DNA of 64,000 bases. Source: Serinicoccus marinus DSM 15273. Its GTDB lineage: Bacteria > Actinomycetota > Actinomycetes > Actinomycetales > Dermatophilaceae. Made by a program: the position numbers and the translations under genes. Where the stretch lies: positions 3,100,001-3,164,000 of the forward strand of contig NZ_CP043808.1 in NCBI RefSeq assembly GCF_008386315.1, read 5' to 3'. The notes under the pieces are model-generated. The model did no database searches, was not told where the DNA came from, and was given only the letters and a program-made list of their open reading frames with translations. The stretch's first letter is position 1; each line of letters starts with the position of its first letter. Positions 8,543 through 16,358 of the stretch are shown in pieces.

Positions 8543-8562
8543 CCGGCCGGCGCGTCGGCCGG
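8543..8562. terminator. Candidate two-way terminator hairpin
   Basis: CCGGCCG, six nt, CGGCCGG: a 7-bp GC-only stem in the 110-bp gap between convergent genes ending at 8469 and 8580. There is no T-tract, as is common in high-GC actinomycetes. Confidence 0.4.
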
Positions 8563-8579
8563 ATGACCGGGGGTCGGGT

Positions 8580-9125
8580 TCAGCGCCTGGTCGCAGCGGC
8601 GCCGATGAGCGCGACCATGAGCAGGCCGGCCAGGACGGCCGCCGCAGGAGCGGCCACGGGCGCCCATACCAGGCCGAGCGCGAGCCCGAGCCCGCCCACG
8701 ACCGACACGGCCCCACCGAGGCCGGTGAAGAAGGGCACGCCGAAGGCACGGGCGAACGGGATGAAGTGCAGGCCGACACCGAGGGCGATGAGCGCCGGGC
8801 CGAGCTCGGGGACGTCTGCGGCGCGCAGCACGGCGCTGCCGGCGACGAAGAACGCGAGCATCCCCAGCACGGAGAGGCCGTAGACCAGGCCGGCGCGACG
8901 GTGCGGAGCGGAGGTCTGACGGGCGCCGCCGCGGCGCACGAAGACGGCCCACGCAGCCCCGAGGAGCAGCACCACCCAGGCGACCAGCGCCGCGGTCGAC
9001 CAGGCCTGCAGCAGCTCCCCGCGGTTGACGAGCACGAAGACCGTGCCACCGACCAGGCCGATCACCGACCCGATCATCGACCCCGGCGCCCGCACCGCCT
9101 CCGTGGACTCCCCCTGCTCGACCAT
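8580..9125 (-). CDS. Multi-spanning membrane protein of unknown function
   Basis: A 181-residue hydrophobic protein with five or six predicted membrane helices (near 20-38, 47-67, 85-105, 112-130, 137-155 and 160-178) and few charged residues. I do not recognise a named family with certainty; the spacing resembles small uncharacterised actinobacterial inner-membrane proteins. Start ATG 9123-9125 gives MVEQGESTEAV, an acidic cytoplasmic lead before the first helix. The upstream open frame is arginine/serine-rich shadow sequence and was trimmed. A TAGCTT hexamer 7 nt before the ATG overlaps the end of the upstream YciI-like gene, so it may have its own promoter. Confidence 0.6.
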   Translation of the reverse strand: MVEQGESTEAVRAPGSMIGSVIGLVGGTVFVLVNRGELLQAWSTAALVAWVVLLLGAAWAVFVRRGGARQTSAPHRRAGLVYGLSVLGMLAFFVAGSAVLRAADVPELGPALIALGVGLHFIPFARAFGVPFFTGLGGAVSVVGGLGLALGLVWAPVAAPAAAVLAGLLMVALIGAAATRR

Positions 9126-9132
9126 GCCGCCG

Positions 9133-9138
9133 AAGCTA
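9133..9138 (-). promoter_or_regulatory. Putative -10 element TAGCTT, leaderless
   Basis: Minus-strand TAGCTT, then 7 nt, then the ATG at 9123-9125. It overlaps the last codons of the YciI-like gene. Confidence 0.4.
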
Positions 9139-9450
9139 CACCTCGCCCGCGAGCGCCCCGTCGAACCACGCCCCCAGCACCGGCGTCCACTCCCGGATCG
9201 CCACCTGCTCGACCAGCCCCAGCTGCTGGAACGGGTCCTCCCGCAGCAGCTCGGCCAGGTCGGCCGCGCTCTCGGCCCGCAGGATGAGCAGCGCGGCGTC
9301 GGGCGCCTCCTCGATCGTCGCGTAGGGACCGCTGAGCAGGGCGGTGCCCTCGGCCGCCAGCCCGCCCAGGAACTCACGGTGCGCCGGCCGGTGCTGGTCG
9401 CGCGCCGCGGTGTCGTCGGAGTAGGTGTAGTGCACGACGAAGAGGCTCAT
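9136..9450 (-). CDS. YciI-like protein
   Basis: A 104-residue protein of the YciI/dimeric alpha-beta barrel type. It starts MSLFVVHYTYSDD, has the conserved DQHRPAHREFLGGL segment with paired histidines and an Asp, then LLSGPYAT and the closing DPFQQLGLVEQVAIREWTPV. YciI-like proteins are small cytoplasmic putative enzymes, one subgroup dehalogenating chlorohydroquinone-type compounds, but most have no known reaction. I use ATG 9448-9450; another ATG is 9 bp upstream (MSGMSL). A TAGGAT hexamer 7 nt upstream suggests a leaderless transcript. It is divergent from the small RHH gene. Confidence 0.8.
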   Translation of the reverse strand: MSLFVVHYTYSDDTAARDQHRPAHREFLGGLAAEGTALLSGPYATIEEAPDAALLILRAESAADLAELLREDPFQQLGLVEQVAIREWTPVLGAWFDGALAGEV

Positions 9451-9457
9451 GCCGCTC

Positions 9458-9463
9458 ATCCTA
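9458..9463 (-). promoter_or_regulatory. Putative -10 element TAGGAT, leaderless
   Basis: Minus-strand TAGGAT, then 7 nt, then the ATG at 9448-9450. Confidence 0.45.
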
Positions 9464-9514
9464 GGGACAGCCGACCTGGACCTCTGCTCAGAAGCAGCTC
9501 TCGCCATCTCCGGG

Positions 9515-9534
9515 CTAGTTTGCTAGCATCCTAG
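9515..9534. promoter_or_regulatory. Three CTAG boxes at exact 8-bp spacing (candidate RHH operator)
   Basis: CTAG occurs at 9515, 9523 and 9531, an exact 8-bp period ending 2 bp before the start codon of the small RHH gene. CTAG is rare in most bacterial genomes. Tandem short boxes are the classic operator form for ribbon-helix-helix dimers, so this is a natural autoregulatory site. The middle boxes overlap the putative -10 TAGCAT. Confidence 0.6.
9524..9529 (+). promoter_or_regulatory. Putative -10 element TAGCAT, leaderless
   Basis: TAGCAT, then 7 nt, then ATG 9537. It lies inside the CTAG ladder, so occupancy of the operator would block it. Confidence 0.45.
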
Positions 9535-9536
9535 AA

Positions 9537-9689
9537 ATGACCGACAAGGCGCAGTTCAACGTCTACCTCCCCCGGGACCTCATCACCGAGATCAAGCACC
9601 GCGGCATCGACGAGGCGATCAGCCTGTCCGCGCTCGTCGAGAAGGCGCTCCGGGCCTACCTCGTCTCGAGCGAAGGAGAGCAGAAGTGA
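9537..9689 (+). CDS. Small ribbon-helix-helix (CopG-like) protein
   Basis: A 50-residue protein, [15 protein letters not shown] then [20 protein letters not shown] and KALRAYL. The pattern of a short beta strand (QFNVYLP) followed by two helices is that of a CopG/RHH DNA-binding domain, which dimerises and binds DNA through the strand. The last four bases overlap the GTG start of the next gene (GTGA), so the two are translationally coupled. RHH proteins this short often act as autorepressors or antitoxins. Here the partner is a VOC-fold protein, not a recognised toxin. The CTAG ladder immediately upstream fits autoregulation. Confidence 0.75.
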   Translation: MTDKAQFNVYLPRDLITEIKHRGIDEAISLSALVEKALRAYLVSSEGEQK

Positions 9690-10411
9690 TCACCGACCTC
9701 ACCGCCCAGCCCATCCGCTTCACCTCGGACCTCCCCGCCTGGCAGCGACTCCTGGAGACCCTCGGCGGGCACCTCGTCTATGAGCGCCCCGGCTGGCTGG
9801 TGTATGCCGTCGGCTCGGGCCGCGTCGCGCTCCACGCCGCGAGCGAGCAACAGCCGGCCGGGGTGTGCGCCCTCGCCCTCTCGACGACGACGCCCCTCCC
9901 CGAGGCGGTGGCCGCGGCCGCAGCGGCCGGCGTGCCGATCACGCTCGGCCACCCGGACCACGGCGAGGCGGGCATGGTCGAGGCGCCCGACGGGACCAGC
10001 TTCACCCTCGACTCGCCCACCCCGGTGGAACGCGAGGGCGGTGTGAGCGACCGGAGGCTGGCGGCCCTGCCGATCTGGTACGGCCCGGACACGGCGATGA
10101 TCACCGGGGTGCTCGAGGGCATCGGTGCGCGCCCGCGCACGGTCGCGGACGACGGCATCTGGACCGACCTGCGCTGCGAGGGCGGCGGCCTTGTCGCCGC
10201 GCACCGGGACGAGTCACCGGCGGTCGAGCTGGCCTTCGAGTGGGACGGTGACGTCGAGGAGGCGCTGGCACTGCTCACCGAGGCGGGGATCGAGGCCGTG
10301 CTCATCGACGAGACCTACAGCCGCACGGTCCAGATCGCCGACCCCGACGGCCGCAAGGAGATCTGGGTCAACGAGCGCATGACGGACCTCTACGGCTACA
10401 CCCGCACCTGA
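9686..10411 (+). CDS. VOC (glyoxalase-like) protein coupled to an RHH regulator
   Basis: A 241-residue protein that appears to hold two vicinal-oxygen-chelate half-units: residues ~5-115 ([22 protein letters not shown] ... [14 protein letters not shown]) and ~125-238 ([16 protein letters not shown] ... [13 protein letters not shown]). The 'DPDG' turn near the end is typical of the family. VOC proteins include glyoxalases, dioxygenases and antibiotic-binding resistance proteins; the metal ligands are not clear enough here to name a reaction. GTG 9686 overlaps the stop of the RHH gene. Coupling suggests that the RHH protein controls the amount of this protein, or that the two interact. Confidence 0.75.
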   Translation: MITDLTAQPIRFTSDLPAWQRLLETLGGHLVYERPGWLVYAVGSGRVALHAASEQQPAGVCALALSTTTPLPEAVAAAAAAGVPITLGHPDHGEAGMVEAPDGTSFTLDSPTPVEREGGVSDRRLAALPIWYGPDTAMITGVLEGIGARPRTVADDGIWTDLRCEGGGLVAAHRDESPAVELAFEWDGDVEEALALLTEAGIEAVLIDETYSRTVQIADPDGRKEIWVNERMTDLYGYTRT

Positions 10412-10421
10412 GCGACGCCCG

Positions 10422-10439
10422 ACCGGCCCCCCGGCCGGT
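10422..10439. terminator. Two-way terminator hairpin
   Basis: ACCGGCC, CCCC, GGCCGGT: a 7-bp stem with a 4-nt loop exactly between the convergent genes ending at 10411 and 10446. Confidence 0.5.
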
Positions 10440-10445
10440 GAGCGG

Positions 10446-11543
10446 TCAGCGCGGAGCCGCGTCGAGCGCGCGGGCGAGGTCGGCCCAGAGGTCCTCGACG
10501 TCCTCGACGCCGACCGAGAGGCGGAGCAGCGTCTCGGGGACCGTCTCGACCTCCAGCGCGTGGCGGCGGCGACGCTCGATCTGGCTCTCCACCCCGCCGA
10601 GGCTGGTCGAGTGCACCCACAGCCGGGTCGCGGCACAGATCGCCTCGGCCCGCTCGACGCCCCCGGCGACCTCGACCGACACCATGCCGCCGAAGCCGGG
10701 GTAGCGCACCCGCTGCACGACCGGGTGCTCCTCCAGCCGTGCGACGAGCTCGCGCGCGTTGGCCTCGGCGCGCTCCAGCCGCAGGTGCAGCGTCCGCACC
10801 CCGCGCAGCACGAGGAAGGTCTCCATCGGGCCCGGGATCGCGCCGTAGAGCGTGCGGTGCGTATGCAGCCGCTGCAGCAGGTCGGGCCGCTCCCCCGAGA
10901 CGACCAGGGCGCCGAAGAGCGCGTCCGAGTGCCCGGCGAGATACTTCGTCGCCGAGTGCACCACCACGTCGGCACCCCAGGTCAGCGGCTGCTGCGCCAG
11001 CGGCGTCGCGAAGGTGTTGTCGCACACCACGACGGGCCGGTCCTCGCCGTACCGCTCGACCAGCCCGCGCACGACCGCCGCCACATCGGTGACCTCCATC
11101 ATCGGGTTGGACGGCGACTCCAGGTGCAGCACGTCCGCCCCCTCGCAGGCGTCGACGATCGCCGCGACGTCCTCGGGGTCGACCCGCCGCTGGGTGAGCG
11201 CGCCGACGGCCTCGCGGTCGGCCAGCTGGCCGGTGGTGCCGTTGTAGACGTGCGTCGGCGCGACGACCACGCCACCGACCGGGACCAGCGACATGGTCGC
11301 CGCGATCGCACCCATCCCGGAGGCGAAGACCAACGCGTCGCCCCCCTCCAGCGACCCGAGCACCTCCTCCAGGGCGTCCCATGTCGGGTTGCCGTCACGG
11401 GCGTAGTCGACCGCGCCGTCCGCGGCATACGTCGAGGTGAAGGTCACCGGCACGTTGACCGGGGCGCCGGGCTCTCGGGCCGGCCGCCCGAGGGACACGG
11501 CGCGGGTGCCGGGGGCGAGCGCCTCGCCGTCGTGGGGGGTCAT
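10446..11543 (-). CDS. Cys/Met metabolism PLP-dependent enzyme (cystathionine lyase/synthase family)
   Basis: A 365-residue fold-type I PLP enzyme. The family signature [12 protein letters not shown] places the Schiff-base lysine at Lys200. Other conserved parts are FASGMGAI (about 73-80), the cofactor-ring contact in APTHVYNG (about Tyr100), [16 protein letters not shown], and the C-terminal [12 protein letters not shown]. Family members make or split cystathionine or act as methionine gamma-lyases; sequence alone does not choose. ATG 11541-11543 follows a GGAGGA Shine-Dalgarno sequence. The CGNR regulator gene lies 35 bp upstream on the same strand, so the two may be co-transcribed. Confidence 0.88.
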   Translation of the reverse strand: MTPHDGEALAPGTRAVSLGRPAREPGAPVNVPVTFTSTYAADGAVDYARDGNPTWDALEEVLGSLEGGDALVFASGMGAIAATMSLVPVGGVVVAPTHVYNGTTGQLADREAVGALTQRRVDPEDVAAIVDACEGADVLHLESPSNPMMEVTDVAAVVRGLVERYGEDRPVVVCDNTFATPLAQQPLTWGADVVVHSATKYLAGHSDALFGALVVSGERPDLLQRLHTHRTLYGAIPGPMETFLVLRGVRTLHLRLERAEANARELVARLEEHPVVQRVRYPGFGGMVSVEVAGGVERAEAICAATRLWVHSTSLGGVESQIERRRRHALEVETVPETLLRLSVGVEDVEDLWADLARALDAAPR

Positions 11544-11578
11544 GGTCGTCCTCCGGTATGCCGTCTGCGCGGTCGGCG

Positions 11579-12178
11579 TCAGTCCTCGCCGCTTCGCCGC
11601 TCACGATAGGCCGCGGCGGCGACCCGGTTGCCGCAGGTGGTGCTGCAGAAGCGCTTGGACCGGTTGCGGGAGAGGTCGACCAGGACCCCGTCGCAGTCGT
11701 CGGCGCCGCACCGGCGCAGCCGCTGCAGCTCGTCGGCGCGCACGACGTCGATCATCGCCATCGCCGCCTCGACCGCCATGCGGGTGGCGAAAGGGGCGTC
11801 GTCGGGGACGCCGTGCAGGTGCCAGCCCCACCCGTCGTGGTCGACCAGCTGCGGGACCGCCCGCTCCTGGGCGAGCAGCGTGTTGACGAGGTCGACCACC
11901 CCCGGCTCGTCGAGGTCCCAGAGCTGGGCCAGCCGCGGACGCAGGGCGCGGACCCGCTCGACCCCGGCCCGGTCCGTGGGCGGCCGCCCCGACCAGCCCC
12001 ACGTCGAGGCGAAGTCCTGCAGCTCGGCGGCGCTGGTGAGGGTGTCGAGCCCCTCCGCCCGGGCGCGCACGGCCTGCTCGGAGGGCAGGTGGTCGCTGCC
12101 GCTGCCGGCCCCGCTGCGGGTGTTGACCAGCCCGGCCGCGCCCTGCAGCGCCACCTCTGTGTCATGAGTGAAAAGCAC
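11579..12178 (-). CDS. ABATE/CGNR zinc-finger transcriptional regulator
   Basis: A 199-residue protein. The C-terminal CGNR zinc finger is complete: LRRCGADDCDGVLVD followed by RNRSKRFCSTTCGNR, with four Cys in two CxxxxC/CxxxC pairs and the eponymous CGNR. The N-terminal part (LVNTRSGAGSGSDHLPS ... LVNTLLAQERAVPQLV) is the ABATE stress-sensing-like domain that usually precedes this finger. The start is GTG 12176-12178. The gene is divergent from the EamA exporter gene, with repeated sequence blocks in the 87-bp gap, so it probably controls that exporter and itself. Confidence 0.88.
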   Translation of the reverse strand: MLFTHDTEVALQGAAGLVNTRSGAGSGSDHLPSEQAVRARAEGLDTLTSAAELQDFASTWGWSGRPPTDRAGVERVRALRPRLAQLWDLDEPGVVDLVNTLLAQERAVPQLVDHDGWGWHLHGVPDDAPFATRMAVEAAMAMIDVVRADELQRLRRCGADDCDGVLVDLSRNRSKRFCSTTCGNRVAAAAYRERRSGED

Positions 12179-12217
12179 CTTGACTCCTGATGGTGGGCAT
12201 CGGTATCGTCATGAGTG
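12161..12217. promoter_or_regulatory. Repeated GTCATGAGTG boxes between regulator and exporter
   Basis: GTCATGAGTG occurs at 12161-12170 and again at 12208-12217. A related block, CACCCATCGA then CACCCATGAC, follows at about 12219-12237. The copies flank the divergent start region of the CGNR regulator and EamA genes and are candidate operators. Confidence 0.45.
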
Positions 12218-12265
12218 TCACCCATCGACACCCATGACGCCAACCGCAGAAGGGGGGCCAGCCCC

Positions 12266-13281
12266 ATGACCACCACCCGCACCCACGACGTGACCACCGC
12301 CCGACCGACGAGCGGTCGCAGCGGCCTGCGCACCGTGCTGCTCGGGCTGGCCGTCGCCCTGGTCTCGGCCGCGATGTTCGGCACCTCCGGCACCGTCGGC
12401 AAGAGCCTGCTGCTCACCGGCTGGTCCTCGGGCGCCGCCGTCGCCGTCCGCGTCGGGCTCGGCGCGCTCATCCTCGCCGGCCCTGCCGCGATCGCGATGC
12501 GCGGCAGGTGGCACCTGCTGCGACGCCCGGTCACCTGGATCCACACCGGGCTCTTCGGCCTGCTGGCCGTCGCCACCGCCCAGCTGTTCTACTTCCTCGC
12601 CGTCGAGCGGCTCTCCGTCGGCGTCGCCCTCATGCTGGAGTACCTCGGCCCGATCCTCGTCGTCGGCTGGCTCTGGGCCCGCCACGGCCAGCGGCCCCGC
12701 GCGCTGACCATCGGGGGCGTCAGCCTCGCGGTCATCGGCCTGCTGCTCGTGCTCGACGTCCTCGGCGACGTGCAGCTGAGCACCGTCGGGGTCGTGTGGG
12801 GCCTGGTCGCCGCTGTCGGCCTCGCCGGCTTCTTCATCGTCGGCTCCGACGACTCCAGCGGCCTGCCGCCGACCGCCTTCGCCGCGCTCGGCATGGCGAT
12901 CGGCGCGGCCGTCCTCGGGCTGGCCGGCCTCGTCGGCGTCCTGCCCATGAGCGTCAGCACGCAGAGCGTGACCCTCGCCGGCGCCACCGCGCCGTGGTGG
13001 GTGCCGGTGGCCTGGCTCGGCCTGGTCGCCGCGGCCGGGGCATACCTCACCGGGATCATCGCCGCCCGCATGCTCGGCGCCAAGGTCGCCTCCTTCGTGG
13101 GGCTGGCCGAGGTGATGTTCGCCGTGCTCTTCGCCTGGTTGCTGCTCGGGAGATGCCGGCGCCCGTGCAGCTGCTCGGCGGCGCCCTCATCGTCGCCGGC
13201 GTGGCCGCGGTCAAGGCCGACGAGCGCGACGACGAGCTCCCGGCCGCGACCTACGAGGTCGAGCCGCTGCCCGAGGCCTGA
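12266..13281 (+). CDS. EamA/RhaT-family exporter, interrupted by a 1-base frameshift
   Basis: A ten-helix drug/metabolite transporter with two EamA repeats, as in RhtA-type amino acid exporters: an N-terminal MFGTSGTVGKSLLL segment, a paired repeat with EYLGPILVV, and a second-half LAEVMFAVLFAWLLLG. At 13147-13151 the frame is lost: the sequence reads ctcgggagatg, whereas one more G would restore ...LLLG-EMPAPVQLLGGALIVAG... to a stop at 13281. The corrected product is 338 residues, the normal family length. ATG 12266 has AGAAGGGGGG upstream; an in-frame GTG at 12215 is less likely. A sequencing error in the G run is the simplest explanation. It faces the CGNR regulator. Confidence 0.82.
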
Positions 13282-13293
13282 CGCCTCGATCAC

Positions 13294-13335
13294 GGTCCCG
13301 TGGGAGTCGGCACCCTTCCCGACTCCCACGGGACC
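13294..13335. terminator. Strong two-way terminator hairpin
   Basis: A perfect 17-bp inverted repeat (left arm 13294-13310 starting GGTCCCGTGGG, loop 13311-13318, right arm 13319-13335) lies between the convergent EamA and DUF4230 genes. It is the strongest terminator-like structure in the window. Confidence 0.85.
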
Positions 13336-13344
13336 ATCTGCTTC

Positions 13345-13968
13345 TCAGCCGGCGAAGGTGACGCTCACGTCCTCGTGCCCCAGGGCCTCCAGCAGCCCCT
13401 CGAGCATGGCGATCGTGTTGCTCTCGGCGAGCTCGACCAGCGGCCCCGTCCCCTCGGCGGCCTCGCTCATCTGCGCCACCGCGACCCGCTGCGCCTCCTG
13501 CTCCAGGTCCGAGCCACGGAAGCGGTTGGTGATCCCCCGGTCGACGCTGACGACGTAGCTCTCCTCGAGGTCCAACACGGGGTCGCCGACGCTCGGCTCC
13601 GGGAGCCGCACCCGGACCGCGCCGCTCTCCTCGTCGACCTGCACCCGGCGCTCGTCGAGCGCGCTGAAGTCGACCACCGCGTCGACCGTGCCCTTGCCGA
13701 CGTAGAGCACCCGCTCTCCGCTGATCCAGCCGGGCACGAAGCGGGTGTCCCGCTCCAGGTCGACGACGGTCTCGTAGTAGGCGCTGGCCGCGTGGAAGTC
13801 GCTGATCTCGGTGAGCGACTGCAGCACCGAGGGCCCGGTCCGGTCGATCTCCTCCTCGACGAAGGGGTTGAGCGAGGGGCGCCAGTCGGTGAGCAGGGTG
13901 ACGCCGCCGACCAGGGCCAGCAGCACCACGGGGATCATCGCCACGACACCGAGCACACGACCCTTCAT
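13345..13968 (-). CDS. DUF4230 membrane-anchored protein
   Basis: A 207-residue protein with one N-terminal membrane helix (about residues 6-27) and an extracytoplasmic domain typical of DUF4230: PSVLQSLTEISDFHAASAYY, then a DLERD strand, VLYVGKGTVDAVVDFSAL, VRVRLPEPSVGDPVLD and a C-terminal helix. The function of DUF4230 is unknown. A TAGGTT hexamer 6 nt before the ATG suggests its own leaderless promoter, lying over the stop codon of the upstream S10 peptidase gene. That gene ends 9 bp upstream on the same strand, so co-transcription is also possible. The terminator at 13294-13335 closes the unit. Confidence 0.82.
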   Translation of the reverse strand: MKGRVLGVVAMIPVVLLALVGGVTLLTDWRPSLNPFVEEEIDRTGPSVLQSLTEISDFHAASAYYETVVDLERDTRFVPGWISGERVLYVGKGTVDAVVDFSALDERRVQVDEESGAVRVRLPEPSVGDPVLDLEESYVVSVDRGITNRFRGSDLEQEAQRVAVAQMSEAAEGTGPLVELAESNTIAMLEGLLEALGHEDVSVTFAG

Positions 13969-13974
13969 GGCCCC

Positions 13975-13980
13975 AACCTA
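13975..13980 (-). promoter_or_regulatory. Putative -10 element TAGGTT, leaderless
   Basis: Minus-strand TAGGTT, 6 nt, then the ATG at 13966-13968. It includes the stop codon of the S10 peptidase gene. Confidence 0.4.
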
Positions 13981-15489
13981 GCTGCCGGCGGTCGCCGCGC
14001 GCCGGACGAAGTCGGTGATGCCCTCGGCCTCCTCGACCCGCGAGGTCTCGCCGACGTAGGGCATGTGACCGGTCTCGAACCACGCGTGCTCGATCCGGTC
14101 CAGCGCCGCGTCCGGCAGGCGCAGGTGCGCGACCGTGTCCTCGGCGGCGGCATACGGCGTCGCGAGGTCGTAGTAGCCGTACTCGAAGCGGACCCGCAGG
14201 TGCGGGTTGGCGCGCATGACCCGCTCCAGCTTGTCGACGACGTTGATCGGCCTGCCCTCGAACTCCTTGTAGGACCAGTGCTCGATCGCGTCCGAGAAGA
14301 CGGCGTAGGGCAGGTCCAGCTCGGAGCGCAGCTCGGCCCGCAGGTAGTGGTGGATCGCGGCGGCGTACGGGCCCATGATCGCGTCGATGCTCGGGTCGGC
14401 GTCCATGCCCTCGGCGATCCCGGAGTGCAGGACACCCCGGATCCGGCCGTCGATCCGGCCGACCGTCTCGCCCCGGTCGCGCAGCAGCTCGGTGCAGAAG
14501 CGCCAGTGCTCGGGGCGCAGGTCGCAGCGCTCGACGTAGTCCTGCGACAGCCCGGTCAGGCGCGCCACCTGCGCGGCGACCTCGGCACGCTCGTCGTCGG
14601 TGAGCCGGTTGCCCCGCGCCAGCGCCCAGCGGTATGCCCCCGCCGCCAGCTCCTCGGCCTCACCGAGCACCTCGGCGAGCTCCCTGCCCTCGTGCTTGCC
14701 GTGGTAGTGCGCGATCGCGGCATACGTCGGGAGGTAGGACAGGCACGCCTCGTCGAACCGCAGGAAGCGGAAGTCCTGGGTGCCGAAGTCGAGCACGCTG
14801 GAGATGAGGACCAACCCGTTGAGCTGCATACCGAAGTTCGTGAAGAGGTGCTCGGCCACCGACACCGCCCGGGTGGTGCCGTAGGACTCGCCGGCCAGGA
14901 ACTTCGGGCTCATCCACCGGTCCTCGCGGGTGCACCACAGCCGGATCAGCTCGGCGACCTGCTCGACGTCCTTCTTCCAGCCGTGGAAGTCCTTGGCCTT
15001 GCCGCCCTCGACCGCGCGCGACCACCCGGTCGACATGGGGTCGATGAAGACCAGGTCGGAGGCGCGCAGCAGCGTCTCGGGGTTGTCCGCGAGGGCGTAG
15101 GGCGGCGGGGTCGGCTCGTTCGGCTCGCCCGCGACCGCGATGCGCGGACCGAGCACGCCCAGGTGCAGCCACACCGAGCTCGACCCGGGGCCGCCGTTGA
15201 AGACGAAGGTGATCGGGCGGGCGACGTCGGGCTTCCCGTCCTCGTCGGTGACGGTGTAGGCCGTGACCGCCAGCTCGCCGCGCGGCGTCCAGCCCTGGAA
15301 GACGTCGTCCTTGACCTCCTCCTCGCGGATGACGATGCGTCCGGTGCGGGCGGTATACGTCAGGTCGCCGTCGGCGGTGCCGATCGTGTGCCGCGTCTCG
15401 ACCAGGACGTCGCGCGGCTCGGGCCGGTCCGTCGTCCCCGTGCCGGTTGAACCGTTATGTGTGGCGTCCTTGGTGGTCTCGTCGCTCAT
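13978..15489 (-). CDS. S10-family serine carboxypeptidase-like protein
   Basis: A 503-residue alpha/beta-hydrolase of peptidase family S10. The oxyanion segment FVFNGGPGSSS is at about 95-105, the nucleophile Ser202 lies in LAGESYGTTR, the catalytic Asp in FEYGYYDLATPY, and the catalytic His in ETGHMPYVGE near the C-terminus. Such enzymes remove C-terminal residues. I see no signal peptide, so it appears cytoplasmic, as for many bacterial homologues. ATG 15487-15489 has a TACGCT hexamer 7 nt upstream. The DUF4230 gene follows after 9 bp. It is divergent from vapBC. Confidence 0.88.
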   Translation of the reverse strand: MSDETTKDATHNGSTGTGTTDRPEPRDVLVETRHTIGTADGDLTYTARTGRIVIREEEVKDDVFQGWTPRGELAVTAYTVTDEDGKPDVARPITFVFNGGPGSSSVWLHLGVLGPRIAVAGEPNEPTPPPYALADNPETLLRASDLVFIDPMSTGWSRAVEGGKAKDFHGWKKDVEQVAELIRLWCTREDRWMSPKFLAGESYGTTRAVSVAEHLFTNFGMQLNGLVLISSVLDFGTQDFRFLRFDEACLSYLPTYAAIAHYHGKHEGRELAEVLGEAEELAAGAYRWALARGNRLTDDERAEVAAQVARLTGLSQDYVERCDLRPEHWRFCTELLRDRGETVGRIDGRIRGVLHSGIAEGMDADPSIDAIMGPYAAAIHHYLRAELRSELDLPYAVFSDAIEHWSYKEFEGRPINVVDKLERVMRANPHLRVRFEYGYYDLATPYAAAEDTVAHLRLPDAALDRIEHAWFETGHMPYVGETSRVEEAEGITDFVRRAATAGS

Positions 15490-15496
15490 GGCCGCC

Positions 15497-15502
15497 AGCG
15501 TA
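15497..15502 (-). promoter_or_regulatory. Putative -10 element TACGCT, leaderless
   Basis: Minus-strand TACGCT, 7 nt, then the ATG at 15487-15489 of the S10 peptidase gene. Confidence 0.45.
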
Positions 15503-15554
15503 GGCGGGCGGGTCGAGCGGGCGCCTCCCCCTGTCCGGGATCCCTTGTGGTGTC

Positions 15555-15574
15555 GACTGGTCGGAGACTAGTCT
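15555..15574. promoter_or_regulatory. Candidate VapB operator: GACTRGTC repeated at 11 bp
   Basis: GACTGGTC (15555-15562) and GACTAGTC (15566-15573) are one helical turn apart. The second sits in the perfect palindrome AGACTAGTCT (15565-15574) and overlaps the -10 TAGTCT (15569-15574) of the vapB gene. This is the layout expected for antitoxin autorepression. Confidence 0.6.
15569..15574 (+). promoter_or_regulatory. Putative -10 element TAGTCT, leaderless
   Basis: TAGTCT, 7 nt, then ATG 15582 of vapB. Confidence 0.5.
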
Positions 15575-15581
15575 GATCTGC

Positions 15582-15818
15582 ATGAGCAGCACCGTGGGCG
15601 CCTACGACGCCAAGACCCACCTGCCTCGACTCCTCGACGAGGTGGAGCAGGGTGCCACCGTCACCATCACCCGGCACGGGCGTCCGGTCGCCCGGCTCGT
15701 CGGGGTGCGCGGCGCCGCCCCCGCCTCGGCCGACCTGGAGTCCGCCTTCGCCGCAGCCCGCGCCGGGCACACCCTCGGGCTGCCCGCTGCCGAGGCCGTG
15801 GCCGAGGGTCGACGTTGA
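15582..15818 (+). CDS. vapB: Type II antitoxin, Phd/YefM family (VapB)
   Basis: A 78-residue antitoxin. The N-terminal MSSTVGAYDAKTHLPRLLDEV and ITRHGRPVARLVG are the standard Phd/YefM DNA-binding fold; the C-terminal 35 residues are the flexible toxin-neutralising tail. The stop codon overlaps the TTG start of the PIN toxin gene (TTGA), giving translational coupling. A repeated palindromic box overlaps its promoter. It would repress its own operon together with the toxin and release the toxin when degraded. Confidence 0.9.
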   Translation: MSSTVGAYDAKTHLPRLLDEVEQGATVTITRHGRPVARLVGVRGAAPASADLESAFAAARAGHTLGLPAAEAVAEGRR

Positions 15819-16237
15819 GCGGCGTCGTCCTCGACGCGTCGGCAGCGCTGTCCTGGTGCTTCGAGGACGAGTGGACGCCGCAGAGCGACTCCCTGCTGGC
15901 GACCGTTCGCGCCGACGGTGCAGTCGTCCCGCCGCTGTGGGACCTGGAGATCGCCAACGCCCTCGCGGGGGCGGAGCGGCGCGGGCGCATCACAGCGGCG
16001 CACGCCACCCACCTGGTCGCCCTGCTCGCCCAGCTGCCGATCGAGGTGAGCGAGCACGACCCAGGCATGCCCGAGCTGCTCGCCCAGGCCCGCACGTCCG
16101 GCCTCACGGCCCATGACGCCTGCTCTCTGCTCACGGCGATGGCGACCGGGCTCCCCCTCGCCTCGCTGGACGGTCGGCTGCGGGAGGCCGCGGTGGCGCA
16201 GGGGGTCACGGTGCTGCCGGGGCTCGCGCCAGCCTGA
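15815..16237 (+). CDS. vapC: PIN-domain toxin (VapC), ribonuclease
   Basis: A 140-residue PIN domain protein. The acidic residues that hold the catalytic metal are visible: Asp in VVLDASAALSW, Glu in LWDLEIANAL, Asp in GLTAHDACSLLTA and Asp in LASLDGRL. VapC toxins are endoribonucleases that cut tRNA or rRNA. The start is TTG 15815, overlapping the antitoxin stop by four bases; the rare start may lower toxin output. All four metal-binding residues are present and the length is normal, so the pair should be functional, in contrast to the broken PIN gene at 23355. Confidence 0.9.
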   Translation: MSGVVLDASAALSWCFEDEWTPQSDSLLATVRADGAVVPPLWDLEIANALAGAERRGRITAAHATHLVALLAQLPIEVSEHDPGMPELLAQARTSGLTAHDACSLLTAMATGLPLASLDGRLREAAVAQGVTVLPGLAPA

Positions 16238-16272
16238 GACCGCGACTCCTCCGCAGCAGTGCTGCCGATGTC

Positions 16273-16284
16273 GTGATGCATCAC
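16273..16284. promoter_or_regulatory. 12-bp palindrome GTGATGCATCAC upstream of the M3 peptidase gene
   Basis: A perfect palindrome in the 121-bp gap between vapC and the M3 peptidase gene, followed by a small AGAAG/CTTCT hairpin at about 16288-16304. It could be an operator or part of a vapC terminator; nothing distinguishes these. Confidence 0.3.
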
Positions 16285-16358
16285 CGCAGAAGCACACCTT
16301 CTACGTGAGAGTGGGGCCTACGGCCCGGCGACGACCGGCATACCGGCGCTGTGCTGTG

